DNA from: Tubiluchus corallicola
Lineage: Eukaryota; Priapulida; Priapulimorpha; Priapulimorphida; Tubiluchidae
Reading direction: 5' to 3'
DNA: 64,000 bases
Assembly: GCA_030141605.1 (NCBI GenBank)
Contig: JAQGDQ010000011.1
Location: forward strand, 186,001-250,000
Shown: positions 35,695-45,949 of the stretch, piece after piece
Numbering within the stretch: the stretch's first letter is position 1
How the letters are laid out: every line of letters starts with the position of its first letter
Position numbers and translations under genes: made by a program
Notes under the pieces: generated by a model
What the model was told of the DNA's origin: nothing
Databases searched by the model: none
What the model saw: the letters and a program-made list of their open reading frames with translations, nothing else

Positions 35695-35711
35695 CTTTTT
35701 TTGATTTTCAG
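35695..35711 (+). promoter_or_regulatory. 3' splice acceptor before the IQCB1 start
   Basis: A strong polypyrimidine run (TCTTTTTTTGATTTTCAG) ends at 35711, leaving a 27-nt leader before the ATG at 35739. It implies an upstream non-coding exon or a trans-spliced leader. Confidence 0.6.
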
Positions 35712-35738
35712 TGTTTATCAAAGACTTGTGTATTAAAA

Positions 35739-37520
35739 ATGCCAAGTGGAAAAGACTCCAAATGGTACAAGCAGGAAATTCTCAAAGTTGCTGAGGACAT
35801 AACTTCTTGTCAAAAAGTACAATCGTCTGATACAAATCGTCTTACAGCTTTCTTTCGGTTGGAAGGAATTATTAGCAAATTCACCACTGCAGAAGAAGCA
35901 AATGATTCTGCTTTGTTTTTGCTGGATCTTGGAATATTGCAGCTTGCCTGTCAGATTTTGAAAGAAGACTTTTCAAAGCCGCCTAACACTGTGAATTCTG
36001 GAGTCCGTTTAGGTGCTCTTTTCAGTAAAATTGTAGCAAACTTTTCATCAAAGCCTGTGAAGGATGAGTTTAGAAAATGTGCTGCAGAAGGCGTGGAAAA
36101 TTTACTTGTCCTAGCAAAGCATGTGCAGGATAGATATTTACTTATCCCTGCCATCACACAGTATGTGCAAGCAAGGGAAGAAACTTTGCAACACTTTACA
36201 AAAGTACTCGAAGCAGTCGAACTGGTGGCATTGGCTCATTTGCATTTGTGCAAAACATTTTTTTCCTCTACGTGGCTGCTTCGTTTGCTCATTACTGATG
36301 ATGCTGACTCAAGCATGGCTGTCATGGCAACAGTACGAAACATAATTAAATCCAATTCAGAAGCACTGGTAGCTGTTGATGACACGGTTCTTGACTCAAT
36401 TCTGGATGAACTAATTTACAAACTTTCAGTAAGTAACAATGCTGCTGTGGGCAGAGCAACGTGTAAAACTGTGATATTTTTGGCAGAAAGCAGTGGTAAA
36501 GTGCAAAGCTCAATAAATAATCATTTCAAAGGACTCAAGTTGCTGTTGAGTAGATGGAAGGGAAAGGGATTTTTCCCAGAGTTACATCAGTTATTGCGCT
36601 TTGTTGAAGCTGATTCATCAAAGTTGCCGGAATGGGAAATATACCATGAGGCAGCGACTGTAATTCAAGCTGCGTACAGAGGACACAGAGACAGAAAAAA
36701 GCTTCAAACCATTAAAAAATCATTTTCCCAATTTCTTTACAAATGGAGGCAAGCAAGAGACAATAGACAAAAAGCTATGCATGAAGACAAACAGCTGTCC
36801 ATATTACGGGAACAGCTGCTAGCCAGCCGAAGGGCTGCACTTCGAAAGCTTAGAGAAAAGCAACTTGCTTGCATTGAACTTCTACCTGCAGCTGAGGTCA
36901 ACCTGTATTTAGCCAACGAACAGATTCATGCAGCCACTCGCATACAGTCAAGTTGGAGAGGTTATGAAACAAGAAAAAATATTCATCTCTTGCTGGAGGA
37001 GAGAAAGTTTGTGAAACAGGTTATTGTGATACAACGGGCTGTGAGGAAGTGGTTATCGAGAAAGCAGTCTAAGAAAAAGAAAGAACTGTCTGTTTTTGTA
37101 AGTCATATTCCCGATGAACGTCGAGTGCAGCTTCAACAACAAATCAGTGCTTGGCAGGAAACACATTGGCATGTCGCTGGCAGCAGGGAAGGCTTAGAAG
37201 AAACTCATAAAAAGGCGCAAGATATGTTAGCGAACTATGTAATTAACCACAAAAATGCAGAACGGCAGAGTGACCACATTTCTTCAGTGATTGCGAGAAT
37301 AAAATGTTACGAGGAACTTTTAGAAAATGCACCAAGTTTAAAAATGGTTAGTGATGCAGACGTCACTAATTTTACGAACAATTCTACTGCCATAGCTACA
37401 AAAGCTCGTATTGCACATAACGAGATGCTTAATAAAACGAAGCAGCGCTGGTGGGAGAAGTTAGACCAAGATGATGATAAAGAAGAACCTTATTTGGACA
37501 ATTTCTTTCAAAAGATGTGA
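35739..37520 (+). CDS. IQCB1: IQ-motif protein B1 / nephrocystin-5
   Basis: NPHP5/IQCB1 is a ciliary transition-zone and centrosomal protein that binds calmodulin, CEP290 and BBSome parts. The 593-residue product is close to the human length (598). The N-terminal half is helical, HEAT-like, with LFLLDLGILQLACQILKED. IQ motifs are clear at about 305-328 (ATVIQAAYRGHRDRKK), 398-420 (ATRIQSSWRGYETRK) and 428-443 (VIVIQRAVRKWLSRK). A coiled coil lies between the first two. The C-terminal region (ISAWQETHW, then RWWEKLDQ) also matches the family layout. The coding region is one exon, although vertebrate IQCB1 has many. NAGLU follows on the same strand after about 0.7 kb. The start is the first ATG after a strong acceptor. 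Confidence 0.9.
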   Translation: MPSGKDSKWYKQEILKVAEDITSCQKVQSSDTNRLTAFFRLEGIISKFTTAEEANDSALFLLDLGILQLACQILKEDFSKPPNTVNSGVRLGALFSKIVANFSSKPVKDEFRKCAAEGVENLLVLAKHVQDRYLLIPAITQYVQAREETLQHFTKVLEAVELVALAHLHLCKTFFSSTWLLRLLITDDADSSMAVMATVRNIIKSNSEALVAVDDTVLDSILDELIYKLSVSNNAAVGRATCKTVIFLAESSGKVQSSINNHFKGLKLLLSRWKGKGFFPELHQLLRFVEADSSKLPEWEIYHEAATVIQAAYRGHRDRKKLQTIKKSFSQFLYKWRQARDNRQKAMHEDKQLSILREQLLASRRAALRKLREKQLACIELLPAAEVNLYLANEQIHAATRIQSSWRGYETRKNIHLLLEERKFVKQVIVIQRAVRKWLSRKQSKKKKELSVFVSHIPDERRVQLQQQISAWQETHWHVAGSREGLEETHKKAQDMLANYVINHKNAERQSDHISSVIARIKCYEELLENAPSLKMVSDADVTNFTNNSTAIATKARIAHNEMLNKTKQRWWEKLDQDDDKEEPYLDNFFQKM

Positions 37521-38188
37521 TATGATTCCTAATACCTATATTCCTAGTGTGCACATATGTCTTTTGAATGTTTTCAGCTTATTCTTAACACATACTTTGT
37601 ACTTCTTTTACAAAAACACTTTATAATATCATCATCTTTGGCCATTCACTGCATAGTCCTTGTTACTCAAGTTGTCATAGCAAAATGTAACGAATGTAAA
37701 GTATTTTTCCCATCTCGTTTGTGTTTGCTGTTTAATACACAAAATGAATATTTGTGAATTCTTGTGAATACAGGCTTGTCATTTTGTTTTGGTGTTAAAG
37801 TTATGCTATTAGCCTAGTGCGTATTTGTTAGCTAAAGACAGAATTATATAGCTCATTGTTGTCTGTAATATATTTCTTGCTAAATGCTTTATAGAGACTT
37901 GCTTTGCTAGTGCTTTTGAAACTGCTATTAATGATTTTTCACTGTTTACCCTATCAAATGTTTGCTTTTATAGATAAGACGTGCATACATTGACATAATG
38001 AGTAAATATATTTCAAAGTTCATTCACTAGTATGAATAGTTTTAGGAATTATCAGTGCAGTAACTGATATTAAATGTTTATCAATCTCAGACTTTTTAAA
38101 TACTTTACAAATTCTCTGTAACTGATATCATTGCAGTGAAAAATTTATTTGTTCGAAATTTTGATGAAGGTTAATTATTTGTTTACAG
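37521..38188. other. IQCB1-NAGLU intergenic stretch
   Basis: AT-rich DNA holding the IQCB1 3' UTR and the NAGLU upstream region. I found no canonical AATAAA and no repeat. The strong acceptor gtttacag ends at 38188, 26 nt before the NAGLU ATG. Confidence 0.5.
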
Positions 38189-38214
38189 TAATTTGACAGC
38201 AGCAGTCCAGCACT

Positions 38215-40599
38215 ATGAGGATCCCTACAGACATGAGTAGATGGCTGAGAAGGTCTCTGCTTATATTAGTGTTCACAAGCTTAATTATAGTCTCATCAAC
38301 AGACAGTCTTCCGACTTCGTTAAAGCCGTCTTCGTCGGATTCTGTTCAAAAAAATGCTGTGGTGGAAATGATCTCGCGTCTAATTCCTAAGTATTCCAGT
38401 TTTTTCCACATAACAATTAACTCAGGACAAAATACACATTATGAACTTCGGCAAACATTTACAATCGAAACTAAACGTATAAATGGTACCCAGGTATTTA
38501 TCACTGCCAATAGTGGAGTAGCAGCTGCCGCTGGTTTTAATTATTATTTGAAATATTACTGCAACTGTCATGTTTCTTGGTCTGGTGACCAGCTTAAATT
38601 TTCCCAAGCCTTACCAGTGGTGAAACCCATTATTACTATCACGTCGTATGACAGACTTAGGTATTATCAAAATGTGTGCACATCTAGTTATTCGTTCGTC
38701 TGGTGGAACTGGACACGTTGGGAGAGAGAAATAGACTGGATGGCTCTTAATGGCATCAATCTGCCTCTAGCATTTACGGGCCAGGAAGAAATGTGGCTAA
38801 AGACATACACAAGTTTTGGCTTTACTGAACAAGATCTTGAAGACTTTTTCACGGGACCAGCATTTCTCGCTTGGGGTCGAATGGGTAACATCCAGGGTTG
38901 GGGCGGTCCACTTCCTAGAATGTGGATGCAGCAGCAACTTATTCTTCAGCATAAAATTTTAAAGAGAATGAGAGAATTTGGAATGATTCCAGTTTTGCCG
39001 GCTTTTGCCGGTCATGTTCCTAGAGCATTTCAAAGATTGTACCCAGATGCCAACGTTTCTATACTTGACCCTGATGGCTGGGGTCATTTTCATGGTAAAT
39101 ACTGTTGCACATTATTCTTAGATCCAGCTGATCCACTTTTCACTGAAATAGGTGCTGCTTTCATCGAAAAAATGAAAGCGGAGTTTGGAGTTGATCATAT
39201 TTACAATGCTGATGTTTTCAATGAGATGACTCCATCCAGTAGCGATCCAGCGTATTTGGCAAATACGAGTAAAGCTGTATTTGCATCCATGACTGCTGCT
39301 GATGAAGATGCTGTATGGCTTATGCAAGGATGGATGTTTTATGCAGACAGCCAGTTCTGGAAATTACCTCAAGCAAAAGCTGTTTTGACATCTATCCCAA
39401 TTGGCAGAATGATCGTGCTTGATTTGCAAGCAGAGGTTGTCCCACAGTATAAACGATTAAAATCATTTTTTGGTCAGCCTTTTATCTGGTGCATGTTGCA
39501 TAACTATGGTGGTGTCCTTGGCTTATATGGTGCCGTGGATAATTTAAATAACTTTTCTTACGAAGCTCGCATCTTCCCCAATACTTCAATTTACGGAACT
39601 GGAATTGCTCCTGAAGGTATTGAACAAAATGATGTTATGTATGATTTCATGAATGAAATTGGTTTTAGAAAAGGGGCAATTTCTGATCTTTCCGTTTGGT
39701 TTAAACATTATGCCCAACGACGATATGGCAGTTCTACCAGTGTTATTTCTCAATCGTGGAAGCTTTTAATGACAACTGTTTATAATTGTACACTTGACTT
39801 TCGTATGCACGGTAAATTTATAATTGTAAGACGGCCATCTCTGAAACTTGTGCCAGGAATTTGGTATGACACTGACTTGTTCTTCAAAGCCTGGGATGGG
39901 TTTGTTGCATCTGCAGAAAAATTTAGAGGTGTTGAAACATTTGAATATGATTTGGTGGATGTGACAAGACAAGCTTTACAACTTATTGGAGCTTTTTACT
40001 ACAGTGATTTAGTAGTAGCTTATAAGAACAAAAATGTAACTGCTTTGTGCATTGCTGGAATTACACTATTAGATGTACTCAATGATCTTGAAAGCATTCT
40101 TGCTTCCAATAGCCACTTTCTTTTAGGAAACTGGCTTGACGCTGCAAAGGACAAAGGGAATGGCTCAAAAGAACAAGAAATTCTTTATGAATACAACGCT
40201 CGAAATCAAATCACCCTCTGGGGTCCAGAAGGAAATATTTTGGACTATGCTACAAAACAGTGGTCAGGGATCATTGTTGATTACTACAAGCCCAGATGGC
40301 AACTGTTTATCAACAATTTGAAAAAATGTTTGGCTGAGCATGTAAAGTTTAATCAGAGTGCCTTTAACGATGAGGTTTTTGAGCTTATAGAAAAACCTTT
40401 TACTTTTGCAAACAACTCTTACCCCTCCAAACCAAAAGGAGACTCTATAGAGATTGCTCAGTTACTTCATACCAAATACATGAATAGCACCTATATGATG
40501 TACGGGAGATTTGTCAAAATGCACTACAGATTTAAAGAGTATATTACAATGCTCTTACTCAGGAAGAGAAATAATAAAAGTGTGGATACATTAGAGTAG
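38215..40599 (+). CDS. NAGLU: Alpha-N-acetylglucosaminidase (lysosomal)
   Basis: NAGLU (GH89) removes terminal alpha-N-acetylglucosamine during heparan sulfate breakdown in lysosomes. The ORF encodes 794 residues (human 743). Residues about 8-32 form a hydrophobic signal peptide after a basic WLRR. The TIM-barrel core includes NGINLPLAFTGQEEMW, WGRMGNIQGWGGPLP, NADVFNEMTPSS with catalytic Glu337, GQPFIWCMLHNYGG, and GTGIAPEGIEQND with catalytic Glu467. The 130-residue spacing equals that of human Glu316 and Glu446. Many N-glycosylation sites (NVS, NTS, NNS) are present. The gene is intronless here, unlike vertebrate NAGLU. A polyadenylation signal AATAAA lies at 40976-40981. Confidence 0.95.
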   Translation: MRIPTDMSRWLRRSLLILVFTSLIIVSSTDSLPTSLKPSSSDSVQKNAVVEMISRLIPKYSSFFHITINSGQNTHYELRQTFTIETKRINGTQVFITANSGVAAAAGFNYYLKYYCNCHVSWSGDQLKFSQALPVVKPIITITSYDRLRYYQNVCTSSYSFVWWNWTRWEREIDWMALNGINLPLAFTGQEEMWLKTYTSFGFTEQDLEDFFTGPAFLAWGRMGNIQGWGGPLPRMWMQQQLILQHKILKRMREFGMIPVLPAFAGHVPRAFQRLYPDANVSILDPDGWGHFHGKYCCTLFLDPADPLFTEIGAAFIEKMKAEFGVDHIYNADVFNEMTPSSSDPAYLANTSKAVFASMTAADEDAVWLMQGWMFYADSQFWKLPQAKAVLTSIPIGRMIVLDLQAEVVPQYKRLKSFFGQPFIWCMLHNYGGVLGLYGAVDNLNNFSYEARIFPNTSIYGTGIAPEGIEQNDVMYDFMNEIGFRKGAISDLSVWFKHYAQRRYGSSTSVISQSWKLLMTTVYNCTLDFRMHGKFIIVRRPSLKLVPGIWYDTDLFFKAWDGFVASAEKFRGVETFEYDLVDVTRQALQLIGAFYYSDLVVAYKNKNVTALCIAGITLLDVLNDLESILASNSHFLLGNWLDAAKDKGNGSKEQEILYEYNARNQITLWGPEGNILDYATKQWSGIIVDYYKPRWQLFINNLKKCLAEHVKFNQSAFNDEVFELIEKPFTFANNSYPSKPKGDSIEIAQLLHTKYMNSTYMMYGRFVKMHYRFKEYITMLLLRKRNNKSVDTLE

Positions 40600-40975
40600 A
40601 TGTTGTACAATTACCAATGTCTGAAAATGTTTAAATACAGTCATGATAAAGTTAGGGCAAGAATCATTTTTAGAGATCCGTATCACCTAGCTTTTATTAC
40701 ATGATATATTTTAATTTCTCTTGTTTGTTGTGTGATTTCATGTTCCTAATATAATAATATGTTCATTGTACAGGACAAATAATGTGTATAAATGTAAATA
40801 CCTCTTATATTTTAGCACTTCTTACTTCATTATTACAGTATGTTGTTTATTTATGCCACTGTGTGTGTGAACTTTTGTACGTACAGTTTCTTTCCTGCGT
40901 GTCGGCTGTAATAATGTAGATACATTATATTTCATTATTCTGTATTTTGTGATGGATTGATACGTTGTTACTTAT

Positions 40976-40981
40976 AATAAA
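40976..40981 (+). terminator. Polyadenylation signal for NAGLU
   Basis: AATAAA about 380 nt after the stop codon, the first canonical signal downstream on this strand. Confidence 0.55.
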
Positions 40982-41160
40982 GTGCCTTAATTAAAGCTAT
41001 ATCAGTCGATTTCGATTTAGTCCATATGTTATGCTTGCGGAATTGATCAGTCTTAAAATTGATTTCACTTAGCTGATGAGTTTTTTACCTTGCAGTTATT
41101 GTAGAATGTGCTTGATTCAATAATAATTGGCTGTAGCACAGAAAAACGTAATGCCAAAAG

Positions 41161-41236
41161 CTTTTGCCCTAGGGGGCCTCATCAGCTGAATAGAAAGTTC
41201 TTGTAACTCAGCTGATGAAGCCCCCTAGGGCAAAAG
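41161..41236. repeat. 29-bp inverted repeat with an 18-nt loop
   Basis: The left arm at 41161-41189 begins CTTTTGCCCTAGGGGGC and ends CATCAGCTGA. The right arm at 41208-41236 is its reverse complement at 28 of 29 positions. The arms are GC-richer than their surroundings. The loop is 41190-41207. It would form a stable hairpin about 180 bp after the NAGLU polyadenylation signal. Confidence 0.9.
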
Positions 41237-41590
41237 TTCCTGAATAAATATTACATGCATAATCTTTGAGACTATAAAGGGCATCACGTCTCAAGAGAGC
41301 TCACTCGTATTTCAAATAATTGACTCTGCTTGTATCAGTAATTAACATTGCTGCTTTAAGTTTTTTGTCATTGATGTTACTGATTGCAGATTTGCAGTGT
41401 ACATACATGCTTGTTTTTCCTTATTGCTGTCACCAAATACATGTAATATTACAGTTGTTTACTGTCTGTCAGACATCTTGGAATGGTGACTTTCATCAGT
41501 AAATAATCTGATGAGGACAGAATTTAAAACTCTTGTGTCAAAACAATTTTAAATTGTTGTTCCTGGGTAATTGTCTGTCTTGGCATCGGT

Positions 41591-43258
41591 CAGGGCTGGA
41601 TTACGATGTGTTGGTGCCCTAAGCACACCCAGCACCTGGTGCCCTGGCCCCCTCCTTTGCCTACATCACCATATGCACATTTCGTGGCTCACAGCACACA
41701 CTATCATGTCATGCAAATTGTGCAACATTATATGTAAAACAAACGCCATTGTTGTACATAGGATTTATGCAACTTAAATTTTTCATTGACTTTGAATTGA
41801 AATTTTAATTAAATAAATAAGCCATAATCATATCACTGCACTTCATAAGCTAAAATATCTCTATACGTTTATAACACTGATAACTTATTTTCCCACAAGT
41901 AACAAGTAGTAGTTGAGGTAATTTGTAGTAATTGTATTATCTTGTAAGTTGACTTGATGCATAGTGCATTGATAGAACAATGATTTAATTGTGAGGTACT
42001 GTCACTGCTGTGAAATTTAAAAAAAAAACTTGAGAACTTGTAAAGTTGTAAGTCTGTATCATGTGTGACTTTTGGCCCAGAAAGACGTTAAACATGAAGT
42101 TAGAATGACCCAGTTTGATATGAAACTTCCTGCTCTAGGACTTAGTTAATGGCTATTGCAGATGTTGTGGTCATAGTGTTGGCAACTTGCCATGGCAATG
42201 GGTGGAAACATGGGAATAAAAGGCGGAGACCCTACTATGATGCTATGTATTGATATGAAAAACAACTCAGCCAAGGTGTCTCATTCTCGTGCAGCCTTCT
42301 ACCTCACACATTTCGAACCTTGAAAGATTTTTATGGTCTTTAACACACTTTTCAATTAATTGCAGTGTTACCTTAACCATATGCGTACATTTATGGTATT
42401 ACACGCTCAGGGGTCACAGCCTGAGCGCTATGAGTCACGAAAGCTATTGTTTTGCCATGGATGTGCCTGAGCTTTCCCCAATCTGCCGGACTCTTTATTA
42501 CATTGCATGCTTTAGCTTTGAGTCACCTGCCCCAGCCTAGGTACCGCGCTGAGCACTGTTAATACAGCCTAGGGATCGTGGGAATATAGTATTGTATATT
42601 AACTACGGGCATATCACGTTGAAAACACCGGTTCTCGTCTGATCGCTGAAGTTAAGCAACGTAGAGCCTGGTTAGTACTTGGATGGGTGACCGCCTAGGA
42701 ATACAAGGTGCTGTAGGCCTGCGGGATGGCCACACTGTATCTCGACACTAGGCGGAGGGCAGAGGAGGTCAAGTGACCCAATGGCCATGGGTAGAGGAGT
42801 AAACCTTCCAAATCAGGAGTGGAGCCCCGAAGGCGGACCAGTGCAGCATGCTCACTGACTCCGGCAGCTCCTGCAGCCAACCTGGCCACTCCAGTGGTTC
42901 AAGGATCGGATTGCTCAGCCACAGTCGACGCTGCAGCTCCATCAAATGTGATCAATAACTGACTCGCTTGGCGCACACTCCATTGTCTTCCAAGACAGAA
43001 GGATGCCAACAACAACAATTGTATATTACAGATTTTCATTATATGTCGAGAGACAACTTTTGAGAAAAAACTAAGTTATAAAATGCGAGAGAGCAAATGT
43101 GGATAAAACAATTAACAGAGGTTTAACTATAGAAATAACAATGGGCAAAATGCCTAGATATAGGCTTCGCCCTGTCGATCTAGGGCAATACTATAATATT
43201 AAAACTTTATCAGTTTTCAAATAACGTCTTAGTCTGCTTACATGTTAATCCGGCCCTG
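41591..43258. mobile_element. Non-autonomous hAT element hosting a SINE
   Basis: The left end CAGGGCTGGATTACGATG pairs with a right end reading CAGGGCCGGATTAACATG on the other strand (15 of 18). The flanks GCATCGGT and GCATCCAT agree at six of eight positions, as expected for an old 8-bp target duplication. Its termini resemble those of the hAT at 47351. The 5S-derived SINE at 42602-43017 is nested inside. No transposase was recognised. Confidence 0.75.
42602..43017 (+). mobile_element. 5S-rRNA-derived SINE with 11-bp target duplication
   Basis: Bases 42602-42720 are a 5S rRNA-like head. They contain TCTCGTCTGATCGCTGAAG, TTAAGCAACGTAGAGCCTGG and TTAGTACTTGGATGGGTGAC, that is, the A-box and C-box of the internal pol III promoter. 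A GC-rich body of about 300 bp follows and ends in GGATGCCAACAACAACAA. Identical 11-mers ATTGTATATTA flank it at 42591-42601 and 43018-43028, showing insertion by target-primed reverse transcription. This is a class 3 SINE (SINE3-like), not a working 5S gene. The central body may be one of the shared SINE domains; I could not name it. Its GC content contrasts with the surroundings. Confidence 0.9.
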
Positions 43259-44350
43259 GCATCCATGTTAATCAATGAACTGACGCGGTAAGTACCCAGG
43301 CGTTTAACAGGCTATCCTTTTACGTCATTAAGCCTAGCCACGTGACCTTCACGATTAAACAACGGATTACCATTTTAGACGCTTCAGTACTGTACATTTA
43401 TAAACATAATAAATGGAGTAAGATGTGTACCTTTCATTTGTGTGAGCAGTGACGATAGGCAACTCAGTAAATAAACTGAATGTGAACTAAATTAAGTACC
43501 GCCAAAAAGATTTCGTGTTCCGAATCTGAAGTTTTTTGCGATTTCCACATGCACGCCTGCTAGCAGCGCAGTTTTTGCAGCTTCAGGTAAAGATTGAGAG
43601 TTGTTGTTTAGTACGGTCGTCCACGTCTATAGTAAACTAGGTAAAGTAAGCAATGTTATAGTATTTATTGCCAAGTCTATATGCAGTGGTTACTCACCTT
43701 TCACTCAACGTATTATTGTTTGCGTTTATTATCGTTTTCAAGCCTCATGTGTAAGGAAGCTCACCCCGGAGGAACGTCATAATTATGTGTATCTTAGGTG
43801 AATTGACTCAAGTGGCAGGCCAACTCAATTATTTAAAATTATGTTATGTAAACTTGGAACCAGCACTGATAGGTATCATTTCACTAGCATCACTATTCGC
43901 CAGTATTTTTCAATGATGGTCTTGTCGAAATCTAGAGACGCACTATCATGCGCAAGAGATAGATGTGGCCAAATTCATAGCATGAATGAAAAATTGTAAC
44001 CAGATCCATTTGTAAAACAAAAACGATGCATGTTTTTTTGGAAATAAATTAAAGCCTTACGAGGAGATAAAATTGGCCTTCCACCAGTGAAACAAAATGA
44101 TAAGTTACAGTTTATGCAGTTAACGGCATTTTTAACATCAAGTTAGTGCACCTTTTCTACATAGCATAACATGCTTTTAATCATCCAAAAAATTGAACTC
44201 TCCACCTTCTGCCAAATTGTACAATCTTTCCTAGTCTGCAAGTTGAGGTATCTTTAATAATTAGAGGCGGTCCATCAAGGTCTTTTTACGCAAAATCCAT
44301 TCTTGTGTGCAGTTTATCTCTCCTTGGCTTTCTTTGGTGACTGAATACGC
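43259..44350. other. Intergenic, nothing recognised
   Basis: AT-rich DNA after the hAT element. The ORFs are short and lack family features. Confidence 0.45.
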
Positions 44351-44431
44351 TTAAATTGATTCATGTATAACTTTAATAAGTGAACTATCTTCTGGTAATC
44401 TCAGAGTATGACCCATCCAATTAAGCCTCTG
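44351..44431 (-). pseudogene. LINE protein C-terminal relic (RLRWLGH type)
   Basis: The minus strand reads QRLNWMGHTLRLPEDSSLIK and ends at TAA. It matches the LINE motif of the form RLRWLGHvLRMP..R.pk. Only about 26 codons are recognisable and the upstream frame has stops. Confidence 0.6.
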
Positions 44432-45760
44432 CACTTAATCTCAGACTTGCCACATTTCAAATACTATGCGTGAGACTCACGCTTGTTATGACGTATGCTA
44501 GTAAATCAATAAATCCGCAAATAGTACACATTTTAGATCAGACATAGAGTTTTCTTGATTTTTCTGCTAATACATAATTATAATAAAAAGCATATAATCA
44601 TATCAAGGAAACTCATTTTAGATTACAAATCGGTTAGTTATAAATGTTGACACTTGAATGGTCGACTTTTCATCCATCCCCGCTTTAATATGTTGAGTAA
44701 TTTGGTGCAGACGTTTTTTTTTCTTTCCTTGATTAAATTTTGTTGTGACTGGTTTTAGCAGAGTTTCCAGATTTAGGCAGATTGTGTCACATGACTCAAA
44801 ATAAAAGTTAAAGTTCATAATTATTAAATATATGATACTCTTGATTTTGCTACCATGCTGTTGTTGTTGGGTATACGTCTTGTTCAGAAGCACCTCATAA
44901 AAAATCAAAAAGACAACAGAACTTTACGATGATTAACAGATAGATTGTTGACGTAATTCTAGTTATTAAACGACAAATTAGAGATTGCCAAATATTGCTG
45001 ATATGGCATTAATTACGAGTAGAAATAACTACAAGATGGCCTTCCTGGATGTTTGATAACGTACTGTTGTTGATGCATAGTCTAACCAAGTTAATTCCTA
45101 CTGCATCCATGATAGTAACTAGTGCATTTAGTACATTGAACTACATTACTTAGTTCTACTATGCGTCATTACTACATCACTACGCATCTTACTATATCGA
45201 GTCACTTTGAATATGGCATATTAGTTTTTACTGTTTAATTTGTTTTGTCCGAATGCGGAATTCGCATTTATACAGGCTTGACTACTAACAAATTATGTGA
45301 CTGAGACAAGTGTTGTTCCAAATGTTGTATTATTGTTCTTTGCACTATAAACAATGATCTTTTATGAATAGCAATTTCACAAATTTCTTATCGTCTATAT
45401 ATATATATATATTGAGGTAAAATTTCTTAGCGGTTGGTATGGTAGACATATTGGTCCAATCTGGAGGCAAGTACAGCATATCAAGTGATAAGCGTTTGTG
45501 CAAGTTGTAGCAAATATGATCAGCTTCTTGAACTTTTAAGAGTGTTACTGTGTTTCAGTGTGTTGTATGCAGATTGTTGTGTGCGTGACAAGTGCATATA
45601 GCTTTTTAGAGCTTTGCAGCAAGATTCCAATAAATTCTATTGTCATCAAAAGCCTGTTGCTGTCACCTAAAAATATTGACACTGTAACAGTAGTGTTTTT
45701 CTTTACAAATCCACAAGGCAGCAATAAATACGGTGTTTCATTGTTGACTAACTGTTACAG
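44432..45760. other. Upstream region of XPNPEP-B
   Basis: AT-rich, with a short (TA)n tract at 45397-45412. The first coding exon of XPNPEP-B follows. I saw no clear promoter element. A branchpoint-like TGACTAAC and ctgttacag at 45745-45760 precede the start by 2 nt. Confidence 0.45.
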
Positions 45761-45762
45761 AA

Positions 45763-45949
45763 ATGGCATTGACACCAAAAAACACGACAGCAGTTCTGCA
45801 GAAACTGCGACTGTTGATGAGAAACACGGATGTGGTAAAGGAACCAATCCAGGCATACATCATTCCATCCGGAGATGCACATCAGAGTGAATACATTGCT
45901 TCCAGTGACGAGCGAAGGAGTTATGTCTCCGGTTTTAACGGATCAGCTG
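45763..45949 (+). CDS. XPNPEP-B exon 1 (coding)
   Basis: It opens [19 protein letters not shown] and includes [17 protein letters not shown]. It ends in phase 1. Only two bases separate the acceptor from the ATG. Confidence 0.92.

Noticed and set aside
35739-40599. IQCB1-NAGLU operon
   Set aside because: The 0.7-kb spacer is much longer than usual for polycistronic pairs, although NAGLU has a strong acceptor. It cannot be decided without RNA.
42602-42720. A functional 5S rRNA gene
   Set aside because: It has several substitutions relative to conserved 5S positions, lacks an immediate T-run terminator, and is fused to a SINE body with target duplications.
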